A stretch of DNA of 64,000 bases from Prevotella sp. Lineage in GTDB: Bacteria; Bacteroidota; Bacteroidia; Bacteroidales; Bacteroidaceae. Made by a program: the position numbers and the translations under genes. Location of the stretch: positions 1-64,000 of the forward strand of contig JAGCDO010000033.1 of assembly GCA_017651265.1 (NCBI GenBank), given 5' to 3'. This document shows, piece after piece, positions 35,877 through 43,105 of this stretch; within the stretch, counting starts at the first letter, position 1; each line of letters begins with the position of its first letter. The notes under the pieces are model-generated. The model was not told the origin of the DNA. It did no database searches and worked only from the letters and a program-made list of their open reading frames with translations.

Positions 35877-37406
35877 TCATTTCACTTTTGTCTCTACACG
35901 CTGATCGGAAATGATCTCCCGTCCAGCTTTGTAAGCATCGAAATCCACCTTCGTCTTCGTGAAGTCGGGCGTATTGAAGGAGTAAATGCTCTCCTCGTAA
36001 TATGCTTTGGGATGCCGCTGTGGCAAGAGGAATGGCTTTGAGAAGTGACCTTGGTCGTCAACACTGGTGAGATACAGACGAGAATAATAGCCATCATCTC
36101 TCCTACTGGTAAATACAATCCAATGCGAGTTCACGTTCCAGTTATGGTAGCTGTCGGCTTTCGGACTATTGATCTCTTTCAGTTCGCGAGACTCCCCAGT
36201 CTGTAGGTCGAGTAACCACTGCTCACTCTCTTCATGCCAGATGGAGAAATAACCATAGTCCATCAGTGTGAAAAGGATATACTTCCCATCGTAAGAAGGT
36301 CGTGGCCATGTCAGACTCTTCCCCATCGCCACAGCATTGAAGACCGTATCCACCTTCTCGCCGAACTTCCCCGTCTCAGGATCAAAACTGATCTTACAAA
36401 GGTTATACTTCTCATCCTTATAATGAGCAGGATACTCCTGCTGTTTGCAAGTCATATAATATAAGGTGCGCCCATCAGAAGAGAACACTGGTGAGTTCTC
36501 GCTCCAGTCTTTGGTCTGCAAGAGAGAATCCGTCAGAATCTCGCGGGTAACAGGATTATATACGAACACATCCGACGAGAGATCAAACACCTCGATACGC
36601 TCATTGGGAGCTACATGGAAAGCCTGACGAGTCTGGTTCGTTGAGAACGCGCAATACTTCCCGCTTGGATGCCAGTACGGATAGACCATCGAGCCTCCTA
36701 ACTGTTCGTTGGATGCTTTCAGCCACTCACGCTGACCGTCTATCTGGAACATCGTGGCCCCATGACCGCCACGAACATGGAAGACGAACTGCTGAGGATC
36801 GGTTTGATGGGAAGAATGACAGTTGACGCACATGCCTGGTACCTGAGTATTCTCGATGATAGGATACTCATTGAAAGTGGATAAGTCACGCTGATAGAGA
36901 CCCATCTTACTGAACACCTCATAGCTTGGAGCGATGCGGCGGTAGGTGAGTCCCCACTCATCGAGCGCATACTGACTAACCGTAACCACGAAATCCTTGT
37001 ATTGTGTCCATTGTCCATCCTTCAATGTGCAAACCGTAAAGGTAAGATTACCTCCCTTGTTCTGTTGCGTCAGCTCATGCCAATCATTGATATCGAAAGC
37101 AGCCTCATCACCATGGACATGCAGTTCACCGCCTTTGCTGCCCTTCACCACCACATCCATGCCATCAATATCCTCATCCACACTATTGAAGTTCAGCGGA
37201 GCAATCTCTGCCGGAATCGTCACACCGATATAATCAGGATAGATCTTTGGCAGCTGGTTCACCTTGGTAGGGTTCGTTACCTGGCCAGTGCAACCGGTAA
37301 GAAAGGGAATCACTAGTAATCCTAGTATCACTAGTTTAGCTAGTACTACTAGGTTTTCTAGTACTACTAGTTTCTCTGGTTTCAGTATATGCCGCATCCT
37401 TTTCAT
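35877..37406 (-). CDS. Lipoprotein with CxxCH motif and TolB/PD40-like propeller (module 2)
   Basis: 509 residues. Long signal peptide (lipobox FLTGC, Cys39), most of it encoded by a CTAG array (EKLVVLENLVVLAKLVILG). After the beta domain comes CVNCH at 193-197, followed by a propeller with FSSDGRTLYYMT, RPSYDGKYILFTL and WNVNSHWIVFTSRRDDG. Much closer to lipoprotein 3 than to lipoprotein 1: both share PKIYPDYIGVTIP or a near match, NFNxVDEDIDGMDVxVKG and LDEWGLTYRRI or a near match. The post-lipobox residues TGQVTN are not acidic, suggesting a periplasmic site. Overlaps the upstream membrane protein gene by 4 bp. Confidence 0.8.
   Translation of the reverse strand: MKRMRHILKPEKLVVLENLVVLAKLVILGLLVIPFLTGCTGQVTNPTKVNQLPKIYPDYIGVTIPAEIAPLNFNSVDEDIDGMDVVVKGSKGGELHVHGDEAAFDINDWHELTQQNKGGNLTFTVCTLKDGQWTQYKDFVVTVSQYALDEWGLTYRRIAPSYEVFSKMGLYQRDLSTFNEYPIIENTQVPGMCVNCHSSHQTDPQQFVFHVRGGHGATMFQIDGQREWLKASNEQLGGSMVYPYWHPSGKYCAFSTNQTRQAFHVAPNERIEVFDLSSDVFVYNPVTREILTDSLLQTKDWSENSPVFSSDGRTLYYMTCKQQEYPAHYKDEKYNLCKISFDPETGKFGEKVDTVFNAVAMGKSLTWPRPSYDGKYILFTLMDYGYFSIWHEESEQWLLDLQTGESRELKEINSPKADSYHNWNVNSHWIVFTSRRDDGYYSRLYLTSVDDQGHFSKPFLLPQRHPKAYYEESIYSFNTPDFTKTKVDFDAYKAGREIISDQRVETKVK
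37311..37382 (-). repeat. CTAG 9-bp array encoding the signal peptide of lipoprotein 2
   Basis: Eight 9-bp units, seven with a CTAG core and the last decayed to CTGG. Longest array in the window. Confidence 0.9.
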
Positions 37407-39157
37407 TTTTCATTCGTTAAATAATACCACACTGTATTCTTGAACCTTGCCAGTTCAGGCGAGTTCTTGTCATTGGAGTAGATTCTGCTGAATTCATTCA
37501 TCTGCTGTAGGATCATATCGCTGATCAAACCCCGTGGCGGTTGCTGTCGTTGCTGCATGAAAGCAAAGGCCAAGGCCTCCTGACAGCTGCGCGGACGATA
37601 CAGCGCCCTTTCCTGTACCACCTGCACATACGACATGAAACGAGGGATATCCTTATCGAGCAGCGGCATCAGCATCAGATACTGCATAGCCATCTGATTC
37701 TGCGGGTTATGAACAAACAACTGTCCACAAATCTTATCCAGTTCCGTTTCGCTGAATAAGAAGTCCTCTTGCAGTCGATACTGGCGGAGTTGTCCATAGA
37801 GCGGATGTCCATTGATGACTTTCTCATCCCCCAGCATGGTCATCATGCGCTTAGCCCACGGTCGGTAGAACACGGTTTTCTCCAGCATCTTCAAGTATTT
37901 CTCAGCCACTTTGTACTGACCATTTATCATATTCGTTTCCGCCAACCGCTTCACTACACGGGCACTCTTGTTGTAATTAGGAATAGCCTCCATGGCCTCA
38001 AAAGCAAACCGCTGGGCTGTGTTCACCAGTCCTAAATGGAAATAGATCTCACCTGTGAGCTGTGCCGTGGCGAAGTTCCGCTCAAACTTCGGGAGCAAAC
38101 CCTCTGAACCACGCTGGTAGAAATCAAACGCCCGCTCTCCCAACTGGTTCGTCATACCCAGCGCCAGGTTCGTAGCACTCACGCTCATCGGCAGGTCGGG
38201 CATCTGTTTCTCCGCCTTGGCGATGATGGCGTTCCACTGATTGGTACGTACCAGATAGTCGTATTCTATTAGTTCGTATTTCTTGGTATCATAGCCCCGA
38301 GGGATGATCAGTACAGCAGCAACCGCCAACACAACAAGTTCTGCCATATAAACCCATTTCTTCTGCTTCTCTGCAACGGCATGGAATTTCCTGCAGAGCC
38401 AAACAAGCAGGATTATAACAACGGGGATCGCCATCAGCACATAGGGCAGCACCTCAGGGATACGGTAGTAACTAATGCCCAACACCACTCTTGACATGGG
38501 GAAAGGCAGATAGTGTGCGCTCAGCAAGATCAGTGCCAACGAATAGATAACTGCCACTGCCGCCACTGTTAAAGGCAGCATCAATGCGGCCACCAGCAGC
38601 ACCATCGGTCCGATGAGCCAATAGAGCAGTGGTATCAGGAGCAGCAAAGTGCCTAGTTTTACTAGATTGCCTAGTTTTTCTAGTTTACCTAGTACAACTA
38701 GTTCCAGTCGTCTAAGCAACAATGCCACTGCCAGCGCCATCACCAATGCCACCACATACGTCAACATCACACTCTCATCGCCCATGGCATACCATAGCAT
38801 CAAGGCTGGGAGGAAGCTCAAGGGATAGAGTTGATAGTTGATAGTTGACAGTTGATAGTTGACAGTTGTCATCAGTCGCCAAGTGAGGCGTTGGATGAGC
38901 ATAAAAAGTACGGCAAGGATCAAGGCACCGAAGGTAACACCATTATAGAACTGCACCAGGAACTCGGCGATATACCTGGCTAAGCCCCCTGGTTCTGACA
39001 AACGCTCACAGAAATAATCACCGTCGAACAGGAACAGTTGCAGCTGCTCCTGATAAGTAAGCGCAAAGGGATAGCGGTATCTCCAAAACAGGAACACCGC
39101 AATGCCGAACACCACTGTCAGCACCCATCCACCATATTTAAATCTATCGACTTTCAA
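37403..39157 (-). CDS. Polytopic membrane protein, DUF6057-like (module 2)
   Basis: 584 residues, the longest of the three paralogs. Starts MKVDRFKYGGWVLTVVFGI with a membrane helix, then YPFALTYQEQLQLFLFDGDY and the conserved PGGLARYIAEFLVQFY. About nine membrane segments reach residue ~280, then a soluble TPR-like C-terminus (LAETNMINGQYKVAEKYLK). Two repeat-derived segments lie within the membrane part: a heptad array (TTVNYQLSTINYQL), absent from the paralog at 41340, and a CTAG array (ELVVLGKLEKLGNLVKLG) at the same position as the array in that paralog. Function unknown. Coupled to lipoprotein 2 by an ATGA overlap. Confidence 0.8.
   Translation of the reverse strand: MKVDRFKYGGWVLTVVFGIAVFLFWRYRYPFALTYQEQLQLFLFDGDYFCERLSEPGGLARYIAEFLVQFYNGVTFGALILAVLFMLIQRLTWRLMTTVNYQLSTINYQLYPLSFLPALMLWYAMGDESVMLTYVVALVMALAVALLLRRLELVVLGKLEKLGNLVKLGTLLLLIPLLYWLIGPMVLLVAALMLPLTVAAVAVIYSLALILLSAHYLPFPMSRVVLGISYYRIPEVLPYVLMAIPVVIILLVWLCRKFHAVAEKQKKWVYMAELVVLAVAAVLIIPRGYDTKKYELIEYDYLVRTNQWNAIIAKAEKQMPDLPMSVSATNLALGMTNQLGERAFDFYQRGSEGLLPKFERNFATAQLTGEIYFHLGLVNTAQRFAFEAMEAIPNYNKSARVVKRLAETNMINGQYKVAEKYLKMLEKTVFYRPWAKRMMTMLGDEKVINGHPLYGQLRQYRLQEDFLFSETELDKICGQLFVHNPQNQMAMQYLMLMPLLDKDIPRFMSYVQVVQERALYRPRSCQEALAFAFMQQRQQPPRGLISDMILQQMNEFSRIYSNDKNSPELARFKNTVWYYLTNEK
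38649..38702 (-). repeat. CTAG 9-bp array in membrane protein 2
   Basis: Six 9-bp units, each with CTAG, between two predicted membrane segments. The array in membrane protein 3 (42385-42420) occupies the homologous place, just before the shared PLLYWLIG motif. Confidence 0.88.
38829..38870 (-). repeat. In-frame heptad array in membrane protein 2
   Basis: Six 7-bp units (AGTTGAT, AGTTGAT, AGTTGAC, AGTTGAT, AGTTGAC, AGTTGTC), 42 bp or 14 codons in all. Paralog 3 has only PPKWWLLSVLP here, so this is about a 10-residue insertion. Confidence 0.8.
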
Positions 39158-39171
39158 TTCTCAATAATCTA

Positions 39172-39840
39172 TTATTCCTTTATCTCTTCATTCGTATCAG
39201 CATTGAACGTGACAACACGTCCGTCAGGATACTTCCGCTTATAGGTCAAGGGGAAACGCACCTTCAGAAAATCATGGAGCACACCCTTCTTCATGTTCTT
39301 CGCCAACTGACGAGTATAGTTCTTATAGACCAGATGGAAGCTGTCGGCCCGCTGCTCAATATACTTCGCCTGCACTGCATCACCCTTTTGTTTGAGTTCT
39401 TCCACATTCCTTCGCATCTTTGCCACTTGCAGGTTATGCATCTCAGTGCGCATCTTCCACTGCTGCAGCGAGTCGTTCTGTGGTGTGCCGCCTGCGCTAC
39501 TCACACTATCGATCACCACCTTCACCTCTCCTGGTTCACCCACCACCAGTATAGGCTGCAAGCCCATACGATAGTGATAGTCCATCAGGATCTGATACAT
39601 CTGCATGGTATCTCTGCTGAAGTCTTTTTCGAAGGAAAACATCCCATTGGTTATTTCCATGGAATCCACATACTCTGCGGTCTTAGGACCGTTCATGGGT
39701 ACAAGGAAGATACGCTTGCCCTCGTACTGTTCACCTTTCACCACACCATTGATGTAGCACTTCCCGTTGTTAGCCGACTGACAGCTGAACATCATCATTG
39801 CAGCTGCCACTGTCATAAAGCATAATAGAATCTTTCTCAT
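39172..39840 (-). CDS. DUF4369-type periplasmic lipoprotein without thioredoxin domain
   Basis: 222 residues. Lipobox MMFSC (Cys20), followed by QSANNG with no acidic export signal. Residues about 27-130 (CYINGVVKGEQYEGKRIFLV, VVGEPGEVKVVID) match the DUF4369 domain that normally precedes a thioredoxin-like domain in Bacteroidota thiol-disulfide proteins. Here the thioredoxin part is missing; instead there is a helical, charged segment (about 135-200) and a basic end. It lies between modules 3 and 2 on the same strand, 3 bp after lipoprotein 3 and 14 bp before membrane protein 2, so it is part of that operon. A link to haem or thiol chemistry is only an inference. Confidence 0.75.
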   Translation of the reverse strand: MRKILLCFMTVAAAMMMFSCQSANNGKCYINGVVKGEQYEGKRIFLVPMNGPKTAEYVDSMEITNGMFSFEKDFSRDTMQMYQILMDYHYRMGLQPILVVGEPGEVKVVIDSVSSAGGTPQNDSLQQWKMRTEMHNLQVAKMRRNVEELKQKGDAVQAKYIEQRADSFHLVYKNYTRQLAKNMKKGVLHDFLKVRFPLTYKRKYPDGRVVTFNADTNEEIKE

Positions 39841-39843
39841 ATA

Positions 39844-41343
39844 TTATTCATTTTGACTTCTCAATTTAACTTGTTCCCGTTTGTTATCAAACACCTGTCG
39901 GTATGCTTCATGGGCATCCACATCCACCTTCGTCTTGGTGAAGTCGGGCACATTATACGCATCCATCATCTCAGAATAGAACTTACGTGGATTCTGCTGA
40001 GGCAACAGGAATGGTTTCGATACCTTTCCCTGGTCATCAATGCATGCCAGATAGAGTTTTGTGTACATCCCGTCTTCACGTTTACTGCAGAAAACGAACC
40101 ACTTACTATTCTCGCTCCAGTTATGGAAGCACTCACTCTGATTACTGTTCAGTTCCTTCAGTTCCCGACTCTCACCTGTCTGCAGATCCATCAGCCACAG
40201 GTCGGCATCATTCTGACTAACCGGGAAATTTCCACGACTGCTCACACAATACATCAACCAACGACCGTCGTACGAAGGACGTGCCAGCACATAGCTCTTA
40301 TCGGTAGCAGGACCATTCAGCAATGTATCCACCATCTCACCAAACGTTCCTGTCTTTGCATCAAAGCCAATACGGCACAACGAGCATTTCACCTTCTCAT
40401 ATTCCGCCGGCACCCTACAAGGTTTCGAGGTACTATAATAGAGCCATTTACCGTCGGCCGAGAAAGCAGGGAAGATCTCCAGATCGTCCGTCTGCAGCAG
40501 CGGAGAGAGAATCAGTTCGTTTGTCCGGGTATCAAGAACCTCCACATTACTGAACTTATGATACACCTCAATACGCTGTCCTGTTCCAGTGAAGAAGCTC
40601 TGATGCACGGAATTGACAGCCAGAGCCACATAATCGCCATCGGGGTGCCAATAACTATAAGAGCCAGCCGCTTTGGTGGAGTCGGTCTTCGTTTCCACCC
40701 ACGTCTGCTTCCCATCCTTCTGTATCATGGTTCCTCCACCCTCGCCACGCATCTGCAAGGTGATACGGTTGGGGTTGGTGCGGTTGGCTGTATGACAGTT
40801 GAAGCAACGACCAGGAACAACCGTTTCCGTCAGGATAGCATACTCGTTGAATGTATGGATATCCCGCTGGTAGATACCGATATCGCCACCTACCTCATAG
40901 CCAGGCTTGATGCGACGATAGGTCAGACCCCAATCATCCAGCGGATACTGACTAACATGAATCACGAAATCCTGATACTGTTTCCACTGCCCTTCTTTCT
41001 TCACACAAACGGTAACGGTCAGTTCGCCCCCGATGTTCTGTTCGGTAAGCGTATGCCAGTCGGCTATATCGAAATCAGCCCAAGCGCCATTTACATGCAG
41101 TTCCCCTCCTTTACTACCTTTTACCAATACATCCATTCCATCGATGTCTTCATCAACCATATTGAAGTTCAGCGGAGCGATATCAGCAGGGATGGTCACG
41201 CCGATATAATCAGGGTAGATTTGCGGCTGGGCATTTACCATAGAAACGTTCTCCACCTTGTTAGCGCATCCTAGGAGAACTAGTTGTACTAGTAGTACTA
41301 GTGGAACTAGTGATACTAGTTTAGTATAAACCCTTCTCTTCAT
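39844..41343 (-). CDS. Lipoprotein with CxxCH motif and TolB/PD40-like propeller (module 3)
   Basis: 499 residues from the ATG at 41343, chosen because it begins the signal peptide (MKRRVYTKLVSLVPLVLLV, lipobox VLLGC, Cys26) and overlaps the membrane protein stop by 4 bp; the frame is open 26 codons further up but those are not signal-like. The signal peptide is encoded by a CTAG array. Domain order as in lipoprotein 2: beta domain, CFNCH at 180-184, propeller (FSADGKWLYYST, RPSYDGRWLMYCV, WSENSKWFVFCSKREDG). Closest relative is lipoprotein 2. Residues after Cys26 (ANKVEN) argue for a periplasmic lipoprotein. Confidence 0.8.
   Translation of the reverse strand: MKRRVYTKLVSLVPLVLLVQLVLLGCANKVENVSMVNAQPQIYPDYIGVTIPADIAPLNFNMVDEDIDGMDVLVKGSKGGELHVNGAWADFDIADWHTLTEQNIGGELTVTVCVKKEGQWKQYQDFVIHVSQYPLDDWGLTYRRIKPGYEVGGDIGIYQRDIHTFNEYAILTETVVPGRCFNCHTANRTNPNRITLQMRGEGGGTMIQKDGKQTWVETKTDSTKAAGSYSYWHPDGDYVALAVNSVHQSFFTGTGQRIEVYHKFSNVEVLDTRTNELILSPLLQTDDLEIFPAFSADGKWLYYSTSKPCRVPAEYEKVKCSLCRIGFDAKTGTFGEMVDTLLNGPATDKSYVLARPSYDGRWLMYCVSSRGNFPVSQNDADLWLMDLQTGESRELKELNSNQSECFHNWSENSKWFVFCSKREDGMYTKLYLACIDDQGKVSKPFLLPQQNPRKFYSEMMDAYNVPDFTKTKVDVDAHEAYRQVFDNKREQVKLRSQNE
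41268..41321 (-). repeat. CTAG 9-bp array encoding the signal peptide of lipoprotein 3
   Basis: Six 9-bp units, all with a CTAG core, ending just before the lipobox cysteine codon. Confidence 0.9.
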
Positions 41344-42839
41344 TCTCCCCTCCTTTCCATCATTCGTTGCACATACTTGGCAAAGGGTGAGTCGGGCACA
41401 CGGCCCTGGGCCTGAATGCAACGCATTACATCCTGATAGCCCAAAGGCATCTCACGGTAGCCCCCATACTGCTGAGCCAGTCCTAAATACTGTTGGAAGC
41501 CCTGCAGGTTTCCCTTGAGGAGCATCTGCGCCAAGAAGTAGTCGAGCGCCATCTTGTTCTCGTTGTTGTTCATGAACAGCAAGCCGAACATCTTGTCTAT
41601 TTCGTCATAGCTATAGAGGAAGTTCTCCTTATATCGCAGTTGGCGCAGCTTACCATAGACAGGATGTTTATCCATCTTCTCCTTATCTTTCATCAACGCC
41701 TCAGCCTCGTTGGCCCAACTACGATAGAAGAGCGATTTCTTGAGCAAGGCGAGTTGTTTCGCAGCTGTCTTTTGATGCCCGTTCACCATCATGCACTCGG
41801 CAATTCGCTTTGTGCAACGTCCGCTTTTCCTACCGTTCAGGATCGACTCCTGCGTATCGAACATATAGCGTTGAGCCGAGTTCACCATACCTAAATGCCA
41901 GAACGCCTCAGCCGAAGGAAGCATCGAGGTCAGGTCGCGAATACGCGGCATAATCAGTGCGTCCTCGCCACTCTGGTAGAAGTCGAACATCCGTCCAGCC
42001 AGCTGACGCTTTTTCGACAAGGCCAGATTTACACATACAGAGCTGAACGGTGTCTTCACCTGGTATTGCTGAGCTCTTTTGACAATCTCATCCCAGCGCT
42101 CGTTTCGCACCAGATAGTCCTGACGGATCAACTCATACATCTCCTTGTCGTAGCCTTTCAACTGCGGATAGTGTAGCGGAATGCGATAATAGTTCAGTCC
42201 TGACAGCACCTGTTGCAAAGGCCATTGCGGTAACAGCCAGGCGTATGCTATCAGTTGAACCGCAACGAACCAACCAGCCAGCCATAGATGTTTCCAGCCT
42301 AACTGGCAGACGCGTACCAATATATATATCCACACCGCTAGACCAATAAGCCAATAAAGCAACGGAACCATGAGCAGTTCTATCATAACTAGTATGACTA
42401 GTCTATCTAGTTTTACTAGTTTCCCCATGATCCACGCCGCGAATAATGCCAAGACCACAGCCACGGGGAATGACAGCAACACGTTGATATCACCCATCAG
42501 CCACCATAACAGGATAACAGGCAACACGCTCAACAGCCACCATTTTGGGGGAAGTAATCGAACTGTCAACCGCTGCAGAACGACAAACAGCAAAGCCAGC
42601 AGCAATGCCCCCAGCCATTCCACATAATAGAATTGCACGATAAACTCGCCCAGCCAGTCGGCCAAGCCACCGGGAACGCTCATCCTTTCCAGGAAATAAT
42701 CGCCCGTCCACAAGAACAGTTGATACTGCTCCTGATACGACAAGGCATGGGGGTAAAAGACATACCAGAACAAGAATACGCCGATGCCCACCAGCACCGA
42801 CAACACCCAGTTTCCATATCTCCTTAATTCCTTTCCCAT
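41340..42839 (-). CDS. Polytopic membrane protein, DUF6057-like (module 3)
   Basis: 499 residues. MGKELRRYGNWVLSVLVGI, YPHALSYQEQYQLFLWTGDY and PGGLADWLGEFIVQFYY at the N-terminus match paralog 2 closely. About seven membrane segments to residue ~215, then a soluble helical C-terminus (MVNGHQKTAAKQLALLKKSL). A CTAG array encodes KLVKLDRLVILV between two membrane segments. First gene of a five-gene minus-strand operon: membrane protein 3, lipoprotein 3, DUF4369 lipoprotein, membrane protein 2, lipoprotein 2. The promoter lies directly upstream. Function unknown. Confidence 0.8.
   Translation of the reverse strand: MGKELRRYGNWVLSVLVGIGVFLFWYVFYPHALSYQEQYQLFLWTGDYFLERMSVPGGLADWLGEFIVQFYYVEWLGALLLALLFVVLQRLTVRLLPPKWWLLSVLPVILLWWLMGDINVLLSFPVAVVLALFAAWIMGKLVKLDRLVILVMIELLMVPLLYWLIGLAVWIYILVRVCQLGWKHLWLAGWFVAVQLIAYAWLLPQWPLQQVLSGLNYYRIPLHYPQLKGYDKEMYELIRQDYLVRNERWDEIVKRAQQYQVKTPFSSVCVNLALSKKRQLAGRMFDFYQSGEDALIMPRIRDLTSMLPSAEAFWHLGMVNSAQRYMFDTQESILNGRKSGRCTKRIAECMMVNGHQKTAAKQLALLKKSLFYRSWANEAEALMKDKEKMDKHPVYGKLRQLRYKENFLYSYDEIDKMFGLLFMNNNENKMALDYFLAQMLLKGNLQGFQQYLGLAQQYGGYREMPLGYQDVMRCIQAQGRVPDSPFAKYVQRMMERRGE
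42385..42420 (-). repeat. CTAG 9-bp array in membrane protein 3
   Basis: Four 9-bp units (ATAACTAGT, ATGACTAGT, CTATCTAGT, TTTACTAGT, plus-strand reading), homologous in place to the array at 38649-38702. Confidence 0.88.
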
Positions 42840-42847
42840 ATACCTTG

Positions 42848-42879
42848 CAAAGATACGATTAATTCTTTAAACGACCAAA
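42848..42879 (-). promoter_or_regulatory. Promoter of the five-gene module 3/2 operon, nearly leaderless
   Basis: On the minus strand TTTG (42876-42879), 20 bp, TATCTTTG (42848-42855). The start codon is 8 bp after the -7 box, so the leader is at most a few bases. Same arrangement as the module 1 promoter (TATCTTTGCA directly before the ATG). Confidence 0.65.
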
Positions 42880-42935
42880 GGTTCAAAGGGTAACTTTAAG
42901 TGCTTTCTTTGTAAATCTGAGCAGGATTCCAATTA

Positions 42936-43016
42936 TTCCCAACGTGGGAACTTTTTATTCCCAACGTGGGAACTTTTTATTCCCAAGGTGGGAACAATTC
43001 ATTCCCAACGTGGGAA
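42936..43016. repeat. Four palindromes TTCCCAnnnTGGGAA at 22-bp period
   Basis: Palindromes start at 42936, 42958, 42980 and 43002, exactly 22 bp apart (TTCCCAACGTGGGAA three times, one with AGG in the middle). Spacers are 7 bp, two of them identical (CTTTTTA). Same family as 24909-24967, with CGT instead of CAT in the core. Confidence 0.88.
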
Positions 43017-43032
43017 CATTGTGAAACACAAA

Positions 43033-43079
43033 CCGTCCCGTAACGAACGCCACGGGACGGAGTAAGGTGTTATCACCTT
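43033..43079 (-). terminator. Terminator of the minus-strand SusCD locus 2
   Basis: Two hairpins: CCGTCCCGT/ACGGGACGG (43033-43041 with 43052-43060) and a small AAGGTG/CACCTT (43064-43079). On the minus strand the larger one is followed by TTTGTGTTT. Confidence 0.75.
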
Positions 43080-43105
43080 TTCATCTTTTTACCTTATAGG
43101 CGCGT

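Noticed and set aside
39853-41274. 473-codon open frame on the plus strand opposite lipoprotein 3
   Set aside because: Antisense to a gene with clear signal peptide, CxxCH and propeller motifs; the translation is rich in His/Ile/Thr with no recognisable domain. A shadow of the real gene.
28218-42420. CTAG arrays considered as assembly or vector artefacts (ACTAGT is the SpeI site)
   Set aside because: The seven arrays differ in unit sequence and number, lie in both orientations, and are continuous with intact reading frames; an artefact would give identical copies and frameshifts.
24909-43016. Palindrome arrays considered as CRISPR arrays
   Set aside because: Only 3 and 4 copies, a 15-bp repeat with 7-bp spacers, and no cas genes; the geometry does not fit CRISPR.
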